A DNA stretch of 64,000 bases from Macondimonas sp045864775 (GTDB taxonomy: Bacteria > Pseudomonadota > Gammaproteobacteria > UBA5335). The translations under genes were made by a program, and so were the position numbers. The DNA is taken from contig BTVR01000002.1 in the NCBI GenBank assembly GCA_045864775.1, positions 558,001 to 622,000 of the forward strand, read 5' to 3'. The notes under the pieces are model-generated. The model did not search any database. It had not been told where the DNA came from and worked only from the letters and a program-made list of their open reading frames with translations. Positions within the stretch are counted from its first letter, which is position 1, and each line of letters begins with the position of its first letter. Of this stretch, positions 18,537 to 28,704 are shown piece by piece.

Positions 18537-19418
18537 TCAGCCGCCGCGAACCTGCGCCATGACTTCCTCGGCGAAGTTCTCGGTCTTCTTTTCCACACCC
18601 TCGCCCACTTCCAGACGCACAAAACGCATGACCTCGGCGCCGGCCTGCTTCAGGCGTTGGCCGACGGTGATATCGGCATCCTTTACGAAGGGCTGACCGA
18701 CGAGCGCAACCTCGTTCAGGTATTTGCGAATGCGACCGTCGACCATCTTCTGGATGATGTCCTCGGGCTTGCCGCTTTCCCGGGCCTGGGCCTCGAAAAT
18801 CTCGCGCTCCTTGGCCACGAGTTCCGCGGGCACCTCGTCCGCCGAGATGCAGATCGGGCGACTGGCCGCGATGTGCATGGCCACGTCCCGCGCCAAGGCC
18901 TCGTCACCCCCCTTCAGGTCGACCACCACGCCGATGCGGCTGCCGTGGCTGTACAAGCCGAACACGTCGCCCTGGCGGGCGAGGCGCTCGAAGCGGCGCA
19001 CGGCGATGTTCTCGCCGATCTTGGCCACCAGCTCGCGGCGACGCTCATCGATCTGCTGCCCGCCCTCGAGCGGCAGCGCGAGCAGGGCATCGACATCGAC
19101 GGGCGCCCCGGCCAGCGCCGCGGCGGCGACCTGGGCCGCAAAGGACTGAAACTCGTCCCCGCCGCTGACGAAGTCGGTTTCGCAGTTGACTTCGATCGCA
19201 ATCGCTGCGCTACCCGCGGCATCGCGCTGCACGATGACCCGGCCTTCGGCGGCCACGCGGCCGGCCTTCTTGTCGGCCTTGGCGAGCCCTTGCTTGCGCA
19301 TCAATTCGATGGCCTGATCGAGATCCCCGGCGGTTTCCGTCAGGGCTTTCTTGCATTCCATCATCCCTGCGCCGGTGCGTTCACGCAGTTCCTTGACCAT
19401 GGCGGCTGTCACAGACAT
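18537..19418 (-). CDS. tsf: Elongation factor Ts
   Basis: Guanine nucleotide exchange factor for EF-Tu. 293 residues. The N-terminal UBA-like domain contains VKELRERTGAGMMECKKAL, and the TDFV exchange motif is present in the core (NCETDFVSGGDEF). It lies 40 bases downstream of rpsB and is presumably cotranscribed with it. Confidence 0.98.
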   Translation of the reverse strand: MSVTAAMVKELRERTGAGMMECKKALTETAGDLDQAIELMRKQGLAKADKKAGRVAAEGRVIVQRDAAGSAAIAIEVNCETDFVSGGDEFQSFAAQVAAAALAGAPVDVDALLALPLEGGQQIDERRRELVAKIGENIAVRRFERLARQGDVFGLYSHGSRIGVVVDLKGGDEALARDVAMHIAASRPICISADEVPAELVAKEREIFEAQARESGKPEDIIQKMVDGRIRKYLNEVALVGQPFVKDADITVGQRLKQAGAEVMRFVRLEVGEGVEKKTENFAEEVMAQVRGG

Positions 19419-19458
19419 CAGTAACGTTCCTCGAAAACGGTTTCAGTCGCTCGCGTCT

Positions 19459-20232
19459 TTAGTGAGCGGTATCGGTGGTCTCACCGAGGGTCGCCGCGGC
19501 GGCCTCCGAGTCCACTTCGACGAAATCATCGCCCAGACCGCCTTCGCCGCGACTCAGCTTGCCCTCGAGCACGGCGTCGGCCATGAGCTGCGCGTACAGT
19601 CCTACCGCCCGCATGGCGTCGTCGTTGCCGGGAATCGGGAAGTGCACGCCCGAGGGCGAATTGTTCGTGTCGACCACACCGATCACGGGAATGCCGAGCT
19701 TGGCTGCTTCGCTGACCGCGATCGATTCGTGACCGACATCGACGATGAACAGCGCGTCGGGCAGACGGTTCATGTCCTTGATGCCGCCCAGGCTGCGCTC
19801 GAGCTTCTCGCTTTCGCGGCTCAGCATCAGGGCCTCTTTCTTGCTGAGGCGGTCCAGCGTGCCGTCTTCGGCCATCTGCTCGAGACCCTTGAGGCGACGG
19901 ATCGACTGGCGCACCGTCTGCCAGTTGGTGAGCATGCCGCCCAACCAGCGGTGAGCCACGAACGGCATGCCGCAGCGCGCCGCCTGCTCCCGCATGTGGT
20001 CGGATGCCGCGCGCTTGGTTCCCACGAACAGGATCGTGCCACCCTGGGCCACGATACGACGGCCCTGGTCCAGCGCATCGCGCAGCATGGGCAGCGTGTG
20101 TTCGAGGTTGATGATGTGGATGTTGTTGCGGGCGCCGAAGATGTACGGCGCCATGCGCGGGTTCCAGAACCGCGTCTGGTGGCCGAAATGGACCCCGGCC
20201 TCAAGCAACTGGCGCATGGAAATGTCAGGCAT
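19459..20232 (-). CDS. rpsB: 30S ribosomal protein S2
   Basis: Late-assembling small-subunit protein. 257 residues from MPDISMRQLLEAGVHFGHQT. FVGTKRAA and PDALFIVDVGHESIAV are family blocks. The ATG at 20230-20232 is set by homology to the fixed S2 N-terminus; an upstream in-frame start is ignored. First gene of the minus-strand supercluster, with a promoter about 160 bases upstream and a long leader. Confidence 0.98.
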   Translation of the reverse strand: MPDISMRQLLEAGVHFGHQTRFWNPRMAPYIFGARNNIHIINLEHTLPMLRDALDQGRRIVAQGGTILFVGTKRAASDHMREQAARCGMPFVAHRWLGGMLTNWQTVRQSIRRLKGLEQMAEDGTLDRLSKKEALMLSRESEKLERSLGGIKDMNRLPDALFIVDVGHESIAVSEAAKLGIPVIGVVDTNNSPSGVHFPIPGNDDAMRAVGLYAQLMADAVLEGKLSRGEGGLGDDFVEVDSEAAAATLGETTDTAH

Positions 20233-20383
20233 GATCAAAACTCCGAATGTTTGGGTTGAGCCTCCGCGCATCCCGGCGGGCCACCCCGTGGGGCACCCAG
20301 CCAGCCGTGACGACGCGCGTGCGGATTGTGTTTTCGTGTCCGGCCCGGAGGGATGGACATCGACGCGGCAATTGCCGAAAAAG
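20233..20383 (-). promoter_or_regulatory. Structured 5' leader of rpsB mRNA (candidate S2 autoregulatory site)
   Basis: The ~150-base stretch between the predicted start and the rpsB ATG has no ORF and is rich in complementary GC blocks (for example GTGCCCCACGGGGTGG). Proteobacterial rpsB leaders are known to bind S2 for feedback control. Whether this one does is inferred from position and potential to fold only. Confidence 0.35.
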
Positions 20384-20390
20384 CCGGCGC

Positions 20391-20420
20391 TTTATACCAT
20401 AGACCCCTGTTTCTCGACAA
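20391..20420 (-). promoter_or_regulatory. Sigma70-type promoter for rpsB-tsf operon
   Basis: On the minus strand, a -35 box TTGTCG (20415-20420) and a -10 box TATAAA (20391-20396) are separated by 18 bases. Transcription would start near 20383 and run through a leader of about 150 bases to rpsB. Seen directly; activity is inferred. Confidence 0.6.
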
Positions 20421-20486
20421 ATGAACCGGGAGCCGCGTCGGCGTACCGGCCCCGCATCGCGCCCCCGCCCACCGACGAGCCTTTCC

Positions 20487-21272
20487 ATGCAAGTGAATCT
20501 GAAGACGCCTGACGAACAGGAAAAAATGCGCGTGGCCGGTCGCCTCGCCGCCCAGGTGCTGGAGATGATCGGGCCCCACGTCCGTCCCGGCGTGACCACC
20601 GAGCGGCTGGATCGCATCTGCCACGAGTACATCGTCGGCGAACAGCGCGCCATTCCCGCACCGCTCGACTACAACGGCTTCCCCCGTTCAATCTGCACGT
20701 CCGTCAACCATGTGGTCTGCCACGGCATTCCCGGCCCCAAGATGCTGAAATCGGGGGATATCGTCAACATCGACATCACCGTCATCAAGGATGGATTCCA
20801 TGGCGATACCAGCGCCATGTTCCTGGTCGGCGAGGCATCGGTTCTGGCCCAGCGACTGACGCGAGTAACGCGAGACGCGCTGTTCATCGGCGTCAACATG
20901 GTCCGTCCCGGGGTGCGGCTCGGCGACATCGGCGCCGCCATCCAGACCTATGTCGAGCGGGAAGGGTTCTCCGTCGTCCGGGAGTATTGCGGACACGGCA
21001 TCGGGCGCGTGTTCCACGAAGATCCGCAGGTGCTGCACTACGGCACGCCCGGCACGGGGCTCGTCCTGGAACCGGGCATGTGCTTCACGATCGAGCCGAT
21101 GGTCAACGCGGGCAAGCGTCATGTGAAACTGCTCCCGGACGGTTGGACGGTCGTGACCAAGGACCACAGCCTGTCGGCGCAGTGGGAACATACCCTGCTC
21201 GTCACCGAGACCGGGCACGAGATCCTCACGCTGCGGTCCAACGAGGACATTCCGTCACCGCCGCGACGCTGA
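20487..21272 (+). CDS. map: Methionine aminopeptidase, type I
   Basis: Removes N-terminal Met from nascent proteins. 261 residues, E. coli 264. The pita-bread fold has metal ligands in NIDITVIKDGFHGDTSAMF, in HGIGRVFHEDP and in FTIEPMVN, and the final Glu is in QWEHTLLVTE. The start MQVNLKTPDEQEKMRVAG fits the family; an in-frame ATG 22 codons upstream would add a non-conserved tail. Divergent from rpsB, as in E. coli. Confidence 0.97.
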   Translation: MQVNLKTPDEQEKMRVAGRLAAQVLEMIGPHVRPGVTTERLDRICHEYIVGEQRAIPAPLDYNGFPRSICTSVNHVVCHGIPGPKMLKSGDIVNIDITVIKDGFHGDTSAMFLVGEASVLAQRLTRVTRDALFIGVNMVRPGVRLGDIGAAIQTYVEREGFSVVREYCGHGIGRVFHEDPQVLHYGTPGTGLVLEPGMCFTIEPMVNAGKRHVKLLPDGWTVVTKDHSLSAQWEHTLLVTETGHEILTLRSNEDIPSPPRR

Positions 21273-21288
21273 CCGGAGCCGCAACACC

Positions 21289-23964
21289 ATGTCCACGAAC
21301 GCCGTGCCGGACCTGCAGACCCGGAAACCGGGCATCCCCGACGAAGCAGCCTTGGCGCAGATGTTCGCCCAAGGCGCCTCGGGCATCGCCGCGCTGCGTC
21401 AGCGGGTGCGCGAACTCGATCACCGGCAGTGGCTCGAATTCCAGGATGGGCTACCGATCGAACAGCTCATGCAGGATCGCCTGACCGAGATCGACCGGCT
21501 GCTGCGCGTCGCGTGGTGCCATTTCGCCGACGACCAGGCACACCGTCTCTGTCTCGTCGCCACCGGGGGTTACGGCCGGGGCGAGCTGCAACCCCACTCC
21601 GACATCGACCTGCTGATCCTCCTGCCGGCGGATCCGGGCGACCGGTGGGCCGGTGCCATCGGCCGTTTCGTCACCGCCTTGTGGGACATCGGCCTGCAGG
21701 TCGGGCACAGCGTGCGCGACGTGGCCGAATGCGCCGCGCTGGCCGGCGCCGATCTCACCATCATGTCCAACCTGCTGGAATCGCGACTGGTCGCGGGCGA
21801 CCGGCATCTGCTCGAGGCCATGCGCGCGGCCACCTCTCCGCGGCGGATGTGGGACAGCCGTGCATTTTTTGCCGCCAAGGTCGCCGAGCAGACGGCTCGC
21901 CACCACAAGTTCCACGACACGGGCTACCAGCTCGAGCCCAACGTCAAGGAAAGCCCCGGCGGGCTGCGCGATATCCAGACCGTGGGCTGGGTGGCCAAGC
22001 GTCACTTCCAGGCCGAAACACTGGCCGAGTTGCAGGAGCATGGCTTTCTGACCGAGCGGGAACTGTGCTCCCTGGTCGACAGCCAGCGCTTTCTGTGGCG
22101 CGTGCGCTGGGCCCTGCACATGCTCACCGGGCGGCGTGAGGACCGCCTGCTGTTCGACGTGCAGCTCAAGCTCGCGGGCCTGTTCGGCTACAGCGACCAG
22201 GACCACAATCTGGCCGTCGAACAGTTCATGCAGCACTACTACCGCACGGTCACCCGCGTCGCCCGACTCAACGAGCTTTTGCTGCAGCTGTTCGAGGAGA
22301 CGCTCCTGTTTCACAGCGAGACCGCGCAGGCCGTGCCGCTGAACAATCGCTTCCAGGTCCGCAACGGCTACATCGAGGTGACCCGCCCCGACGTCTTCCG
22401 CCGCTATCCCTTTGCCTTGCTGGAAATCTTCCTGCTGCTGATGCAGCACCCCGACATTCAAGGCGTGCGCGCCGCCACCATCCGCCTCATCCGCCAGCAT
22501 CGCTATCTCATCGACGGCCCGTTCCGGGACGACATCCGCGCCCGCAGCCTGTTCATGGAAATGCTGCACCAGCCCCACGGCATTACCCACGAACTGCGGC
22601 GCATGAACCGCTACGGCATCCTGGCCCGCTATCTGCCCGAGTTCGGCGCACTGGTCGGCCGCATGCAATTCGATCTGTTCCATGCCTATACGGTCGATCA
22701 GCACCTCCTGTTCGTGCTGCGCAACCTGCGTCGCATCACGGTGCCCGAGTTCGCCCACGAATACCCGTTGTGCAGCGAGGTCGTGGCGCGCATCCCCAAG
22801 CGCGAGCTGCTCTACATCGCCGGGCTCTACCACGACATGGGCAAGGGCCGGGGCGGCGACCATTCCGACATCGGCGCCCATCTGGCCAGCGCGTTCTGTT
22901 GCCGGCACGGCTTGAGCGAACGAGACACCGAACTGGTCGCGTGGCTGGTGAGCAACCACTTGCTGATGTCCATGACGGCGCAGCGGCGCGACATCGCCGA
23001 TCCGCAGGAGATCCATGCCTTTGCGCGCAAGGTCCGCACCCGCTCGCGGCTGGACTACCTGTTTTTGCTCACCGTCGCCGATATGCGCGGCACCAACCCT
23101 GCCCTGCTCACCGACTGGAAGTTTCGGCTGCTGAGCCAGCTCTATCGCGCCACGCGCGAGGCGCTGGACCGCGGGCTGGACCGTCCGCTCGATGCCGGGA
23201 CGGTCACGGCCGAGAATCGCGAGGAAGCGCTGACGCAGCTGGCGCGCAGCGGCATCGATCCCGATGCCGCCGCGAGCCTGTGGCGGGTCTTCCCCGACGA
23301 CTATTTCCTCCGCCATCAGGGCGACGAAATCGCCTGGCAAACCCGCGCCCTGCTCGCGGCCGGCCCGGACGCTGCGCCCATCGTGCAATTGCGTCCCGAC
23401 AATGACCGAGGCGGCACCGCCATTTTTCTTTACGCCGCGGATCGCGACTACTTGTTCGGTCGGGTCTGCGCCGTGCTGAACCAGCTCGGGCTGACGGTGC
23501 AGGACGCCCGGATCGGCTCGACCGCCGATGGCCATGCGCTCGACACCTTCATGGTGCTGGAGCAGGACGGCCGCTTCGTCGACGACCATTTCCGGCTGCA
23601 GGAGATCCGTGAACAACTGATTCACGCGCTGGAGCGTCCGGCGGGTGACGGTTTCCAGGTGTCGCGGCGTGCCTCGCGCCTCGCGCGCATCTTCAGCGTC
23701 GCCCCCCGCATCGCGTTCCGTGATGATCCGGGCCCGCAGACCGCGATGGAACTGGTGGCCACCGACCAGCCAGGGCTGCTCTCGCGGGTCGGCCAGGTCT
23801 TCGCCGACCAGGGCATCCGCGTGCAGGCCGCCAAGATCGCGACCATCGGCGAACGCGCCGAGGACGTGTTCTGGATCAGTGACGCCGCAGGCCGCATCGA
23901 CGACCCTGCACGGCGCGCCCAGCTTGCCGATGCGCTCGTCGAGGCATTGGAGCAGCCGGTGTAA
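21289..23964 (+). CDS. glnD: Bifunctional uridylyltransferase/uridylyl-removing enzyme GlnD
   Basis: Nitrogen sensor that adds UMP to PII (GlnB/GlnK) at low glutamine and removes it at high glutamine. 891 residues. The nucleotidyltransferase motif GGYGRGELQPHSDIDLLIL is near residue 90. The HD hydrolase motif LYHDMGKGRGGDHS is near residue 515. Two C-terminal ACT domains (about 705-790 and 815-890) bind glutamine. It starts 16 bases after map, the usual gammaproteobacterial pair. Confidence 0.97.
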   Translation: MSTNAVPDLQTRKPGIPDEAALAQMFAQGASGIAALRQRVRELDHRQWLEFQDGLPIEQLMQDRLTEIDRLLRVAWCHFADDQAHRLCLVATGGYGRGELQPHSDIDLLILLPADPGDRWAGAIGRFVTALWDIGLQVGHSVRDVAECAALAGADLTIMSNLLESRLVAGDRHLLEAMRAATSPRRMWDSRAFFAAKVAEQTARHHKFHDTGYQLEPNVKESPGGLRDIQTVGWVAKRHFQAETLAELQEHGFLTERELCSLVDSQRFLWRVRWALHMLTGRREDRLLFDVQLKLAGLFGYSDQDHNLAVEQFMQHYYRTVTRVARLNELLLQLFEETLLFHSETAQAVPLNNRFQVRNGYIEVTRPDVFRRYPFALLEIFLLLMQHPDIQGVRAATIRLIRQHRYLIDGPFRDDIRARSLFMEMLHQPHGITHELRRMNRYGILARYLPEFGALVGRMQFDLFHAYTVDQHLLFVLRNLRRITVPEFAHEYPLCSEVVARIPKRELLYIAGLYHDMGKGRGGDHSDIGAHLASAFCCRHGLSERDTELVAWLVSNHLLMSMTAQRRDIADPQEIHAFARKVRTRSRLDYLFLLTVADMRGTNPALLTDWKFRLLSQLYRATREALDRGLDRPLDAGTVTAENREEALTQLARSGIDPDAAASLWRVFPDDYFLRHQGDEIAWQTRALLAAGPDAAPIVQLRPDNDRGGTAIFLYAADRDYLFGRVCAVLNQLGLTVQDARIGSTADGHALDTFMVLEQDGRFVDDHFRLQEIREQLIHALERPAGDGFQVSRRASRLARIFSVAPRIAFRDDPGPQTAMELVATDQPGLLSRVGQVFADQGIRVQAAKIATIGERAEDVFWISDAAGRIDDPARRAQLADALVEALEQPV

Positions 23965-24027
23965 CGGCCGTCGTTCCGCGTGCGGCCGGCTGTTAGAATG
24001 AGCGGCCATTTTCACGAGGGGCGATCC

Positions 24028-24855
<828 letters not shown>

Positions 24856-24861
24856 GGCGCC

Positions 24862-25989
24862 GTGTCCGCGACCCTGGATCTGGCGCAGGCCCTCGTTGCC
24901 CATCCGTCCGTCACACCCGAGGACGCCGGCTGTCAGGAGCTGATCGGCGCCCGTCTGCGCGCCTTGGGTTTCCGCTGCGAGGCTCTGCCGTTCGGCGCGG
25001 TGCGCAACCTGTGGGCCGTGTATGGCGACGCCGGCCCCTTGCTGGCCTTTGCGGGGCATACCGACGTCGTGCCGAGCGGGCCGGAAGAGGCGTGGATCAC
25101 GCCGCCCTTCCAGCCCAGCGTGCGCGACGGGCTGCTGTACGGTCGCGGCGCGGCCGACATGAAGGGCAGCCTCGCCGCCATGGTGAGTGCCATCGCCGCC
25201 TTCCTCGCGCGCCATCCCGCGCCGCAGGGACGCATCGGCCTCTTGCTCACCAGCGACGAAGAAGGCCCTGCCGTGGATGGCACCGCCCGGGTGGTCGACG
25301 TTCTGGCCCGGCGCGGCGAGGTCCCCGACTGGTGCATCGTCGGCGAGCCGACCAGCGAGCGGGCCGTGGGGGATGTGATCAAGAACGGCCGGCGCGGCTC
25401 CCTGAGCGGCACGCTGACGGTGCGGGGCATCCAGGGCCATGTCGCCTACCCCTACAAGGCCGCCAATCCGGTGCATCTGGCCGCTCCCGCCCTCGCGGAT
25501 CTGGTGGCCGAGCACTGGGACGACGGCAGCGCGGAGTTCCCGCCCACGACCTTCCAGATCTCGAACATCCACGCCGGCACCGGCGCGGGGAACGTCATCC
25601 CCGGCACCTTGGCCGTGCAGTTCAATTTCCGCTTCAACCCGGCCAGCCCGGCCGAAGTCTTACGTCAGCGCACCGAGCAAATCCTTGCCCAGCACGGCCT
25701 TGACTTCAGCGTCGATTGGACACTCGGCGCCGAGCCCTTCCTGACCCCGGCCGGCCTTCTGGTCGAGGCGGTCCGGGCGGCGGTGCTCGAGGTCACCGGC
25801 CGGGAAGCGCAGTGTTCGACCACCGGCGGCACCTCGGATGCCCGCTTTCTCGCGCGGCACTGCTCGCAGGTGATCGAACTGGGTCCCGTCAATGCCTCCA
25901 TCCACCAGATCGACGAATGGGTAGATGTGGCCGAACTCGATCAACTGGCGGCCATCTACGAACAGATCCTGGAGCGCTTGCTGGCATGA
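24862..25989 (+). CDS. dapE: Succinyl-diaminopimelate desuccinylase
   Basis: Zinc-dependent hydrolase releasing succinate from N-succinyl-L,L-DAP. M20 family, 375 residues, E. coli 375. Metal-site motifs are GHTDVVPSG, GRGAADMKGS, TSDEEGPA and the C-terminal ELGPVNASIHQIDE. The start is GTG with GAGG 5 bases before it, just after the dapD stop, so the two pathway genes are coupled. Confidence 0.97.
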   Translation: MSATLDLAQALVAHPSVTPEDAGCQELIGARLRALGFRCEALPFGAVRNLWAVYGDAGPLLAFAGHTDVVPSGPEEAWITPPFQPSVRDGLLYGRGAADMKGSLAAMVSAIAAFLARHPAPQGRIGLLLTSDEEGPAVDGTARVVDVLARRGEVPDWCIVGEPTSERAVGDVIKNGRRGSLSGTLTVRGIQGHVAYPYKAANPVHLAAPALADLVAEHWDDGSAEFPPTTFQISNIHAGTGAGNVIPGTLAVQFNFRFNPASPAEVLRQRTEQILAQHGLDFSVDWTLGAEPFLTPAGLLVEAVRAAVLEVTGREAQCSTTGGTSDARFLARHCSQVIELGPVNASIHQIDEWVDVAELDQLAAIYEQILERLLA

Positions 25990-26011
25990 GTCGGCGCGTA
26001 GCGAGGCGCGC

Positions 26012-26512
26012 GTGAAACCGGCTGGATCAGGGGCAGGCGAACCCGCGCCGCTCGAAAGCCCGGCGCCAGAGGACTCGGCCTACATGGCGCGCGCGCTGGC
26101 GCTGGCCCGGCAGGCCGAAGCGGCCGGCGAGGTCCCGGTCGGCGCCGTGCTGGTGCTGGACGACGTCGTCATCGGCGAGGGCTTCAATCAACCCATCGGC
26201 CTGCACGACGCCACCGCGCACGCCGAAATCATGGCCTTGCGCGCCGGCGGACGCTTGCGCGGCAACTACCGCCTGCCGGGAAGTGTTTTATACGTCACCT
26301 TGGAGCCCTGCCTGATGTGTGTCGGCGCCATGCTCCACGCCCGCATCGCCCGGCTCGTCTACGGCGCCAACGACCCCAAGGTCGGCGCGGCGGGCCATCT
26401 GCTGAGCGGTTTCGGCAACCGCATGCTCAACCATCGGATCGAGGTCACCGGGGGCGTGCGGGCGGCCGAATCCGGCGCATTGCTGCGCGCCTTTTTCCGT
26501 GCGCGTCGCTGA
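26012..26512 (+). CDS. tadA: tRNA-specific adenosine deaminase TadA
   Basis: Converts A34 to inosine in tRNA-Arg(ACG). 166 residues. The zinc motif is HAEIMAL plus PCLMCVGAM. YMARALALARQAEAAGEVPVGAVLV is the family N-terminal block. The GTG at 26012 is inferred, because it gives the E. coli-like length; an internal ATG at 26083 is the alternative. It lies 22 bases after dapE and 3 bases before the ABC-F gene. Confidence 0.93.
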   Translation: MKPAGSGAGEPAPLESPAPEDSAYMARALALARQAEAAGEVPVGAVLVLDDVVIGEGFNQPIGLHDATAHAEIMALRAGGRLRGNYRLPGSVLYVTLEPCLMCVGAMLHARIARLVYGANDPKVGAAGHLLSGFGNRMLNHRIEVTGGVRAAESGALLRAFFRARR

Positions 26513-26515
26513 CCC

Positions 26516-28405
26516 ATGATCGCCTTCGAGGATTTCTCGCTCCAGCGCGGTGGAAAACCGCTGTTCGACACGGCGCGCACCACGATCCAGCCCGGCGAGC
26601 GCGTCGGCCTGATCGGTGCCAACGGTGCCGGCAAGTCGAGCCTGTTCGCGCTGATGCAAGGCCAACTCCACACCGACGCGGGAGAGGTGCGCGTGCCTGC
26701 GCAGTGGCGCATCGCTCACGTGGCGCAGGAAACCCCGGCACTGGCCCGCAGCGCGCTGGCGTACGTGCTCGACGGCGATGGGCCCTTGCGCGCAGCCGAG
26801 GCACGCATTGCCGCAGCGCAGGCGCGCGGCGACGGGGCGGCCGAGGCCGAAGCGCATGCCGCCTTTGCCGACGTGGACGGCTACACGGCTCCGGCTCGAG
26901 CCGAAGCGCTGCTGCTGGGGCTGGGATTCACGCTGGCGCAAACCCGCGCCGAGGTGGCGAGCTTCTCCGGCGGATGGCGCATGCGGCTCAATCTCGCCCA
27001 GGCACTGATGGCCCCGTCTGATCTGCTCCTGCTGGACGAACCCACCAATCACCTCGATCTCGATGCCATCGTCTGGCTGGAAGACTGGCTGACGCGCTAT
27101 CCGGGCACGCTGATCGCGATTTCCCACGACCGCGAATTCCTGGACGCCGTGTGCACGGCGATCGTTCACCTGGAGCAGTGCAAGCTCGTCCGCTACAGCG
27201 GCAATTATTCGGCCTTCGAAAGCCTGCGCGCCGAGCGCATGAGCCTGCAGCAGGCGGCCTTCGACAAGCAGCAACAGCACATCGCCCACCTGCAAAGCTT
27301 CATCACCCGCTTCAAGGCCAAGGCGAGCAAGGCCAAGCAGGCCCAGAGCCGCGTCAAGGCGCTGGAAAAGCTGGAGAAGCTGAGCGCCGTCCAGGCCGCC
27401 GGCGCGTTCACCTTCGCCTTTCGCCCCGCGGGCGCCGTCGCCAATCCCCTGCTGGCGCTGGAAGCGGTGGACTGCGGATATGCCGCAGACGCCGCGACGC
27501 GCACCGTCCTGCGCGCCGTCACGCTGTCGATCCAGTCGGGCCAGCGCATCGGCCTGCTCGGCGCCAACGGCCAGGGCAAATCGACCTTCATCAAGACCCT
27601 GGCAGGCACACTGAACCCGCTTGCCGGCCGGCTGCAGACCGCCAAGGGCCTGCGGATCGGCTATTTCGCCCAGCACCAGCTCGAGACGCTCCGGCCCACC
27701 GATTCGGCGCTCCAGCACCTGATGCGGCTGGCGCCGGCCGCGCGCGAGCAGGAATTGCGCAACTTTCTCGGCAGCTTCAACTTTCGCGGCGACATGGCCA
27801 CGACGCCGATCGCGCCGTTCTCGGGCGGGGAAAAGGCGCGGCTCGCCCTCGCGCTCATCGTCTGGGACAAGCCCAATCTGTTGCTGCTGGACGAGCCGAC
27901 CAACCACCTCGATCTTGAGACCCGCGAGGCGCTGGTGCTGGCCTTGGCGCAGTTCGATGGCACGCTCATCGTCGTCTCCCACGACCGCCATCTGCTGCGC
28001 GCCACGACCGACCAGTTCCTGCTGGTTGCAGGCGGCGCGGTGCGGCCTTATGACGGCGATCTGGACGACTATCGCGTCTGGCTGCTCAAGGAAGCCGCGC
28101 AGCGGCGCGCCACACCGGTCAAAGCAGAACCGGCCCCAACCATCCCCGCCCCGACCCGCCCAAAACCCTGGCTGGGCCCGCTCACCAAGGAACTCGGGCG
28201 GATCGAAGCGCAGTTGGAGCAGATCGCCGGCGACATCGCCGGGATCGAAATTGCTCTCGCAGACCCGATGCTTTACACCGGCGCTGCGGATCGCGAGCGG
28301 TTGACCGAGTTGTTGCGCCAGCAAACCCAGGCGCGCTCGGCTCAGGAACGGCTAGAGGCGCGCTGGCTTGAGTTGCAGAGCGAGATCGAAGCCGCCTCGT
28401 CCTGA
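26516..28405 (+). CDS. yheS: ABC-F family ATPase, YheS type
   Basis: Ribosome-associated ABC-F protein with two ATPase domains and no membrane part. 629 residues, close to E. coli YheS (637). First Walker A GANGAGKSS (~35), signature FSGGWRM, Walker B LLLDEPTNHLDLDA; second Walker A GANGQGKST, signature FSGGEKA and LLLDEPTNHLDLET. The interdomain helical linker contains FKAKASKAKQAQSRVKAL. A charged C-terminal coiled coil begins near residue 560. The precise substrate state on the ribosome is not known from sequence. Confidence 0.94.
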   Translation: MIAFEDFSLQRGGKPLFDTARTTIQPGERVGLIGANGAGKSSLFALMQGQLHTDAGEVRVPAQWRIAHVAQETPALARSALAYVLDGDGPLRAAEARIAAAQARGDGAAEAEAHAAFADVDGYTAPARAEALLLGLGFTLAQTRAEVASFSGGWRMRLNLAQALMAPSDLLLLDEPTNHLDLDAIVWLEDWLTRYPGTLIAISHDREFLDAVCTAIVHLEQCKLVRYSGNYSAFESLRAERMSLQQAAFDKQQQHIAHLQSFITRFKAKASKAKQAQSRVKALEKLEKLSAVQAAGAFTFAFRPAGAVANPLLALEAVDCGYAADAATRTVLRAVTLSIQSGQRIGLLGANGQGKSTFIKTLAGTLNPLAGRLQTAKGLRIGYFAQHQLETLRPTDSALQHLMRLAPAAREQELRNFLGSFNFRGDMATTPIAPFSGGEKARLALALIVWDKPNLLLLDEPTNHLDLETREALVLALAQFDGTLIVVSHDRHLLRATTDQFLLVAGGAVRPYDGDLDDYRVWLLKEAAQRRATPVKAEPAPTIPAPTRPKPWLGPLTKELGRIEAQLEQIAGDIAGIEIALADPMLYTGAADRERLTELLRQQTQARSAQERLEARWLELQSEIEAASS

Positions 28406-28704
28406 AGTACCCGCCAGGTGTTTCCTCACAAATGAGCCGTGCGAGAAATCACGGATCGCTCCATCCGCGTCCGGATCAAGGATTCCAACGAGTAACGAAC
28501 GCACTCGGCAGGCCTTCGCCCGCAGGCCCGGCCGAGGCGATCGGAGCGGCATCGTCCGCCAGGAGCGCGGGATCGAACCGTCTCTCAAGACGGTGCAGTG
28601 TCTCCGAGACCCGAAGACTTGGCCCCGGTGAATCGCCCGTGTGATGGGCGACGGTTCGCGGCCCACCCATAAAATCGAAGGTCGGGATGAAGTGCGCAAC
28701 CCCG
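28406..28704 (+). other. Intergenic stretch with no supported gene
   Basis: 299 bases between the convergent ABC-F gene and the phytochelatin-synthase-like gene. No ORF has a ribosome site or recognisable product. Short inverted repeats such as CCGTCTC/GAGACGG and GAATCGCCC/GGGCGACGGTTC are present, without a T tract. Nothing else identified. Confidence 0.5.

Noticed and set aside
21451..24015. 854-residue minus-strand frame opposite glnD
   Set aside because: Shadow of glnD, whose motifs are complete on the plus strand.
26288..28324. 678-residue minus-strand frame opposite tadA and the ABC-F gene
   Set aside because: Antisense to genes with clear Walker and deaminase motifs; composition typical of a shadow frame.
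28555..28620. tRNA-like T-loop (GGTTCGATCCCGC on the minus strand)
   Set aside because: No acceptor stem, D arm or anticodon arm can be drawn around it; the T stem pairs only over three bases.
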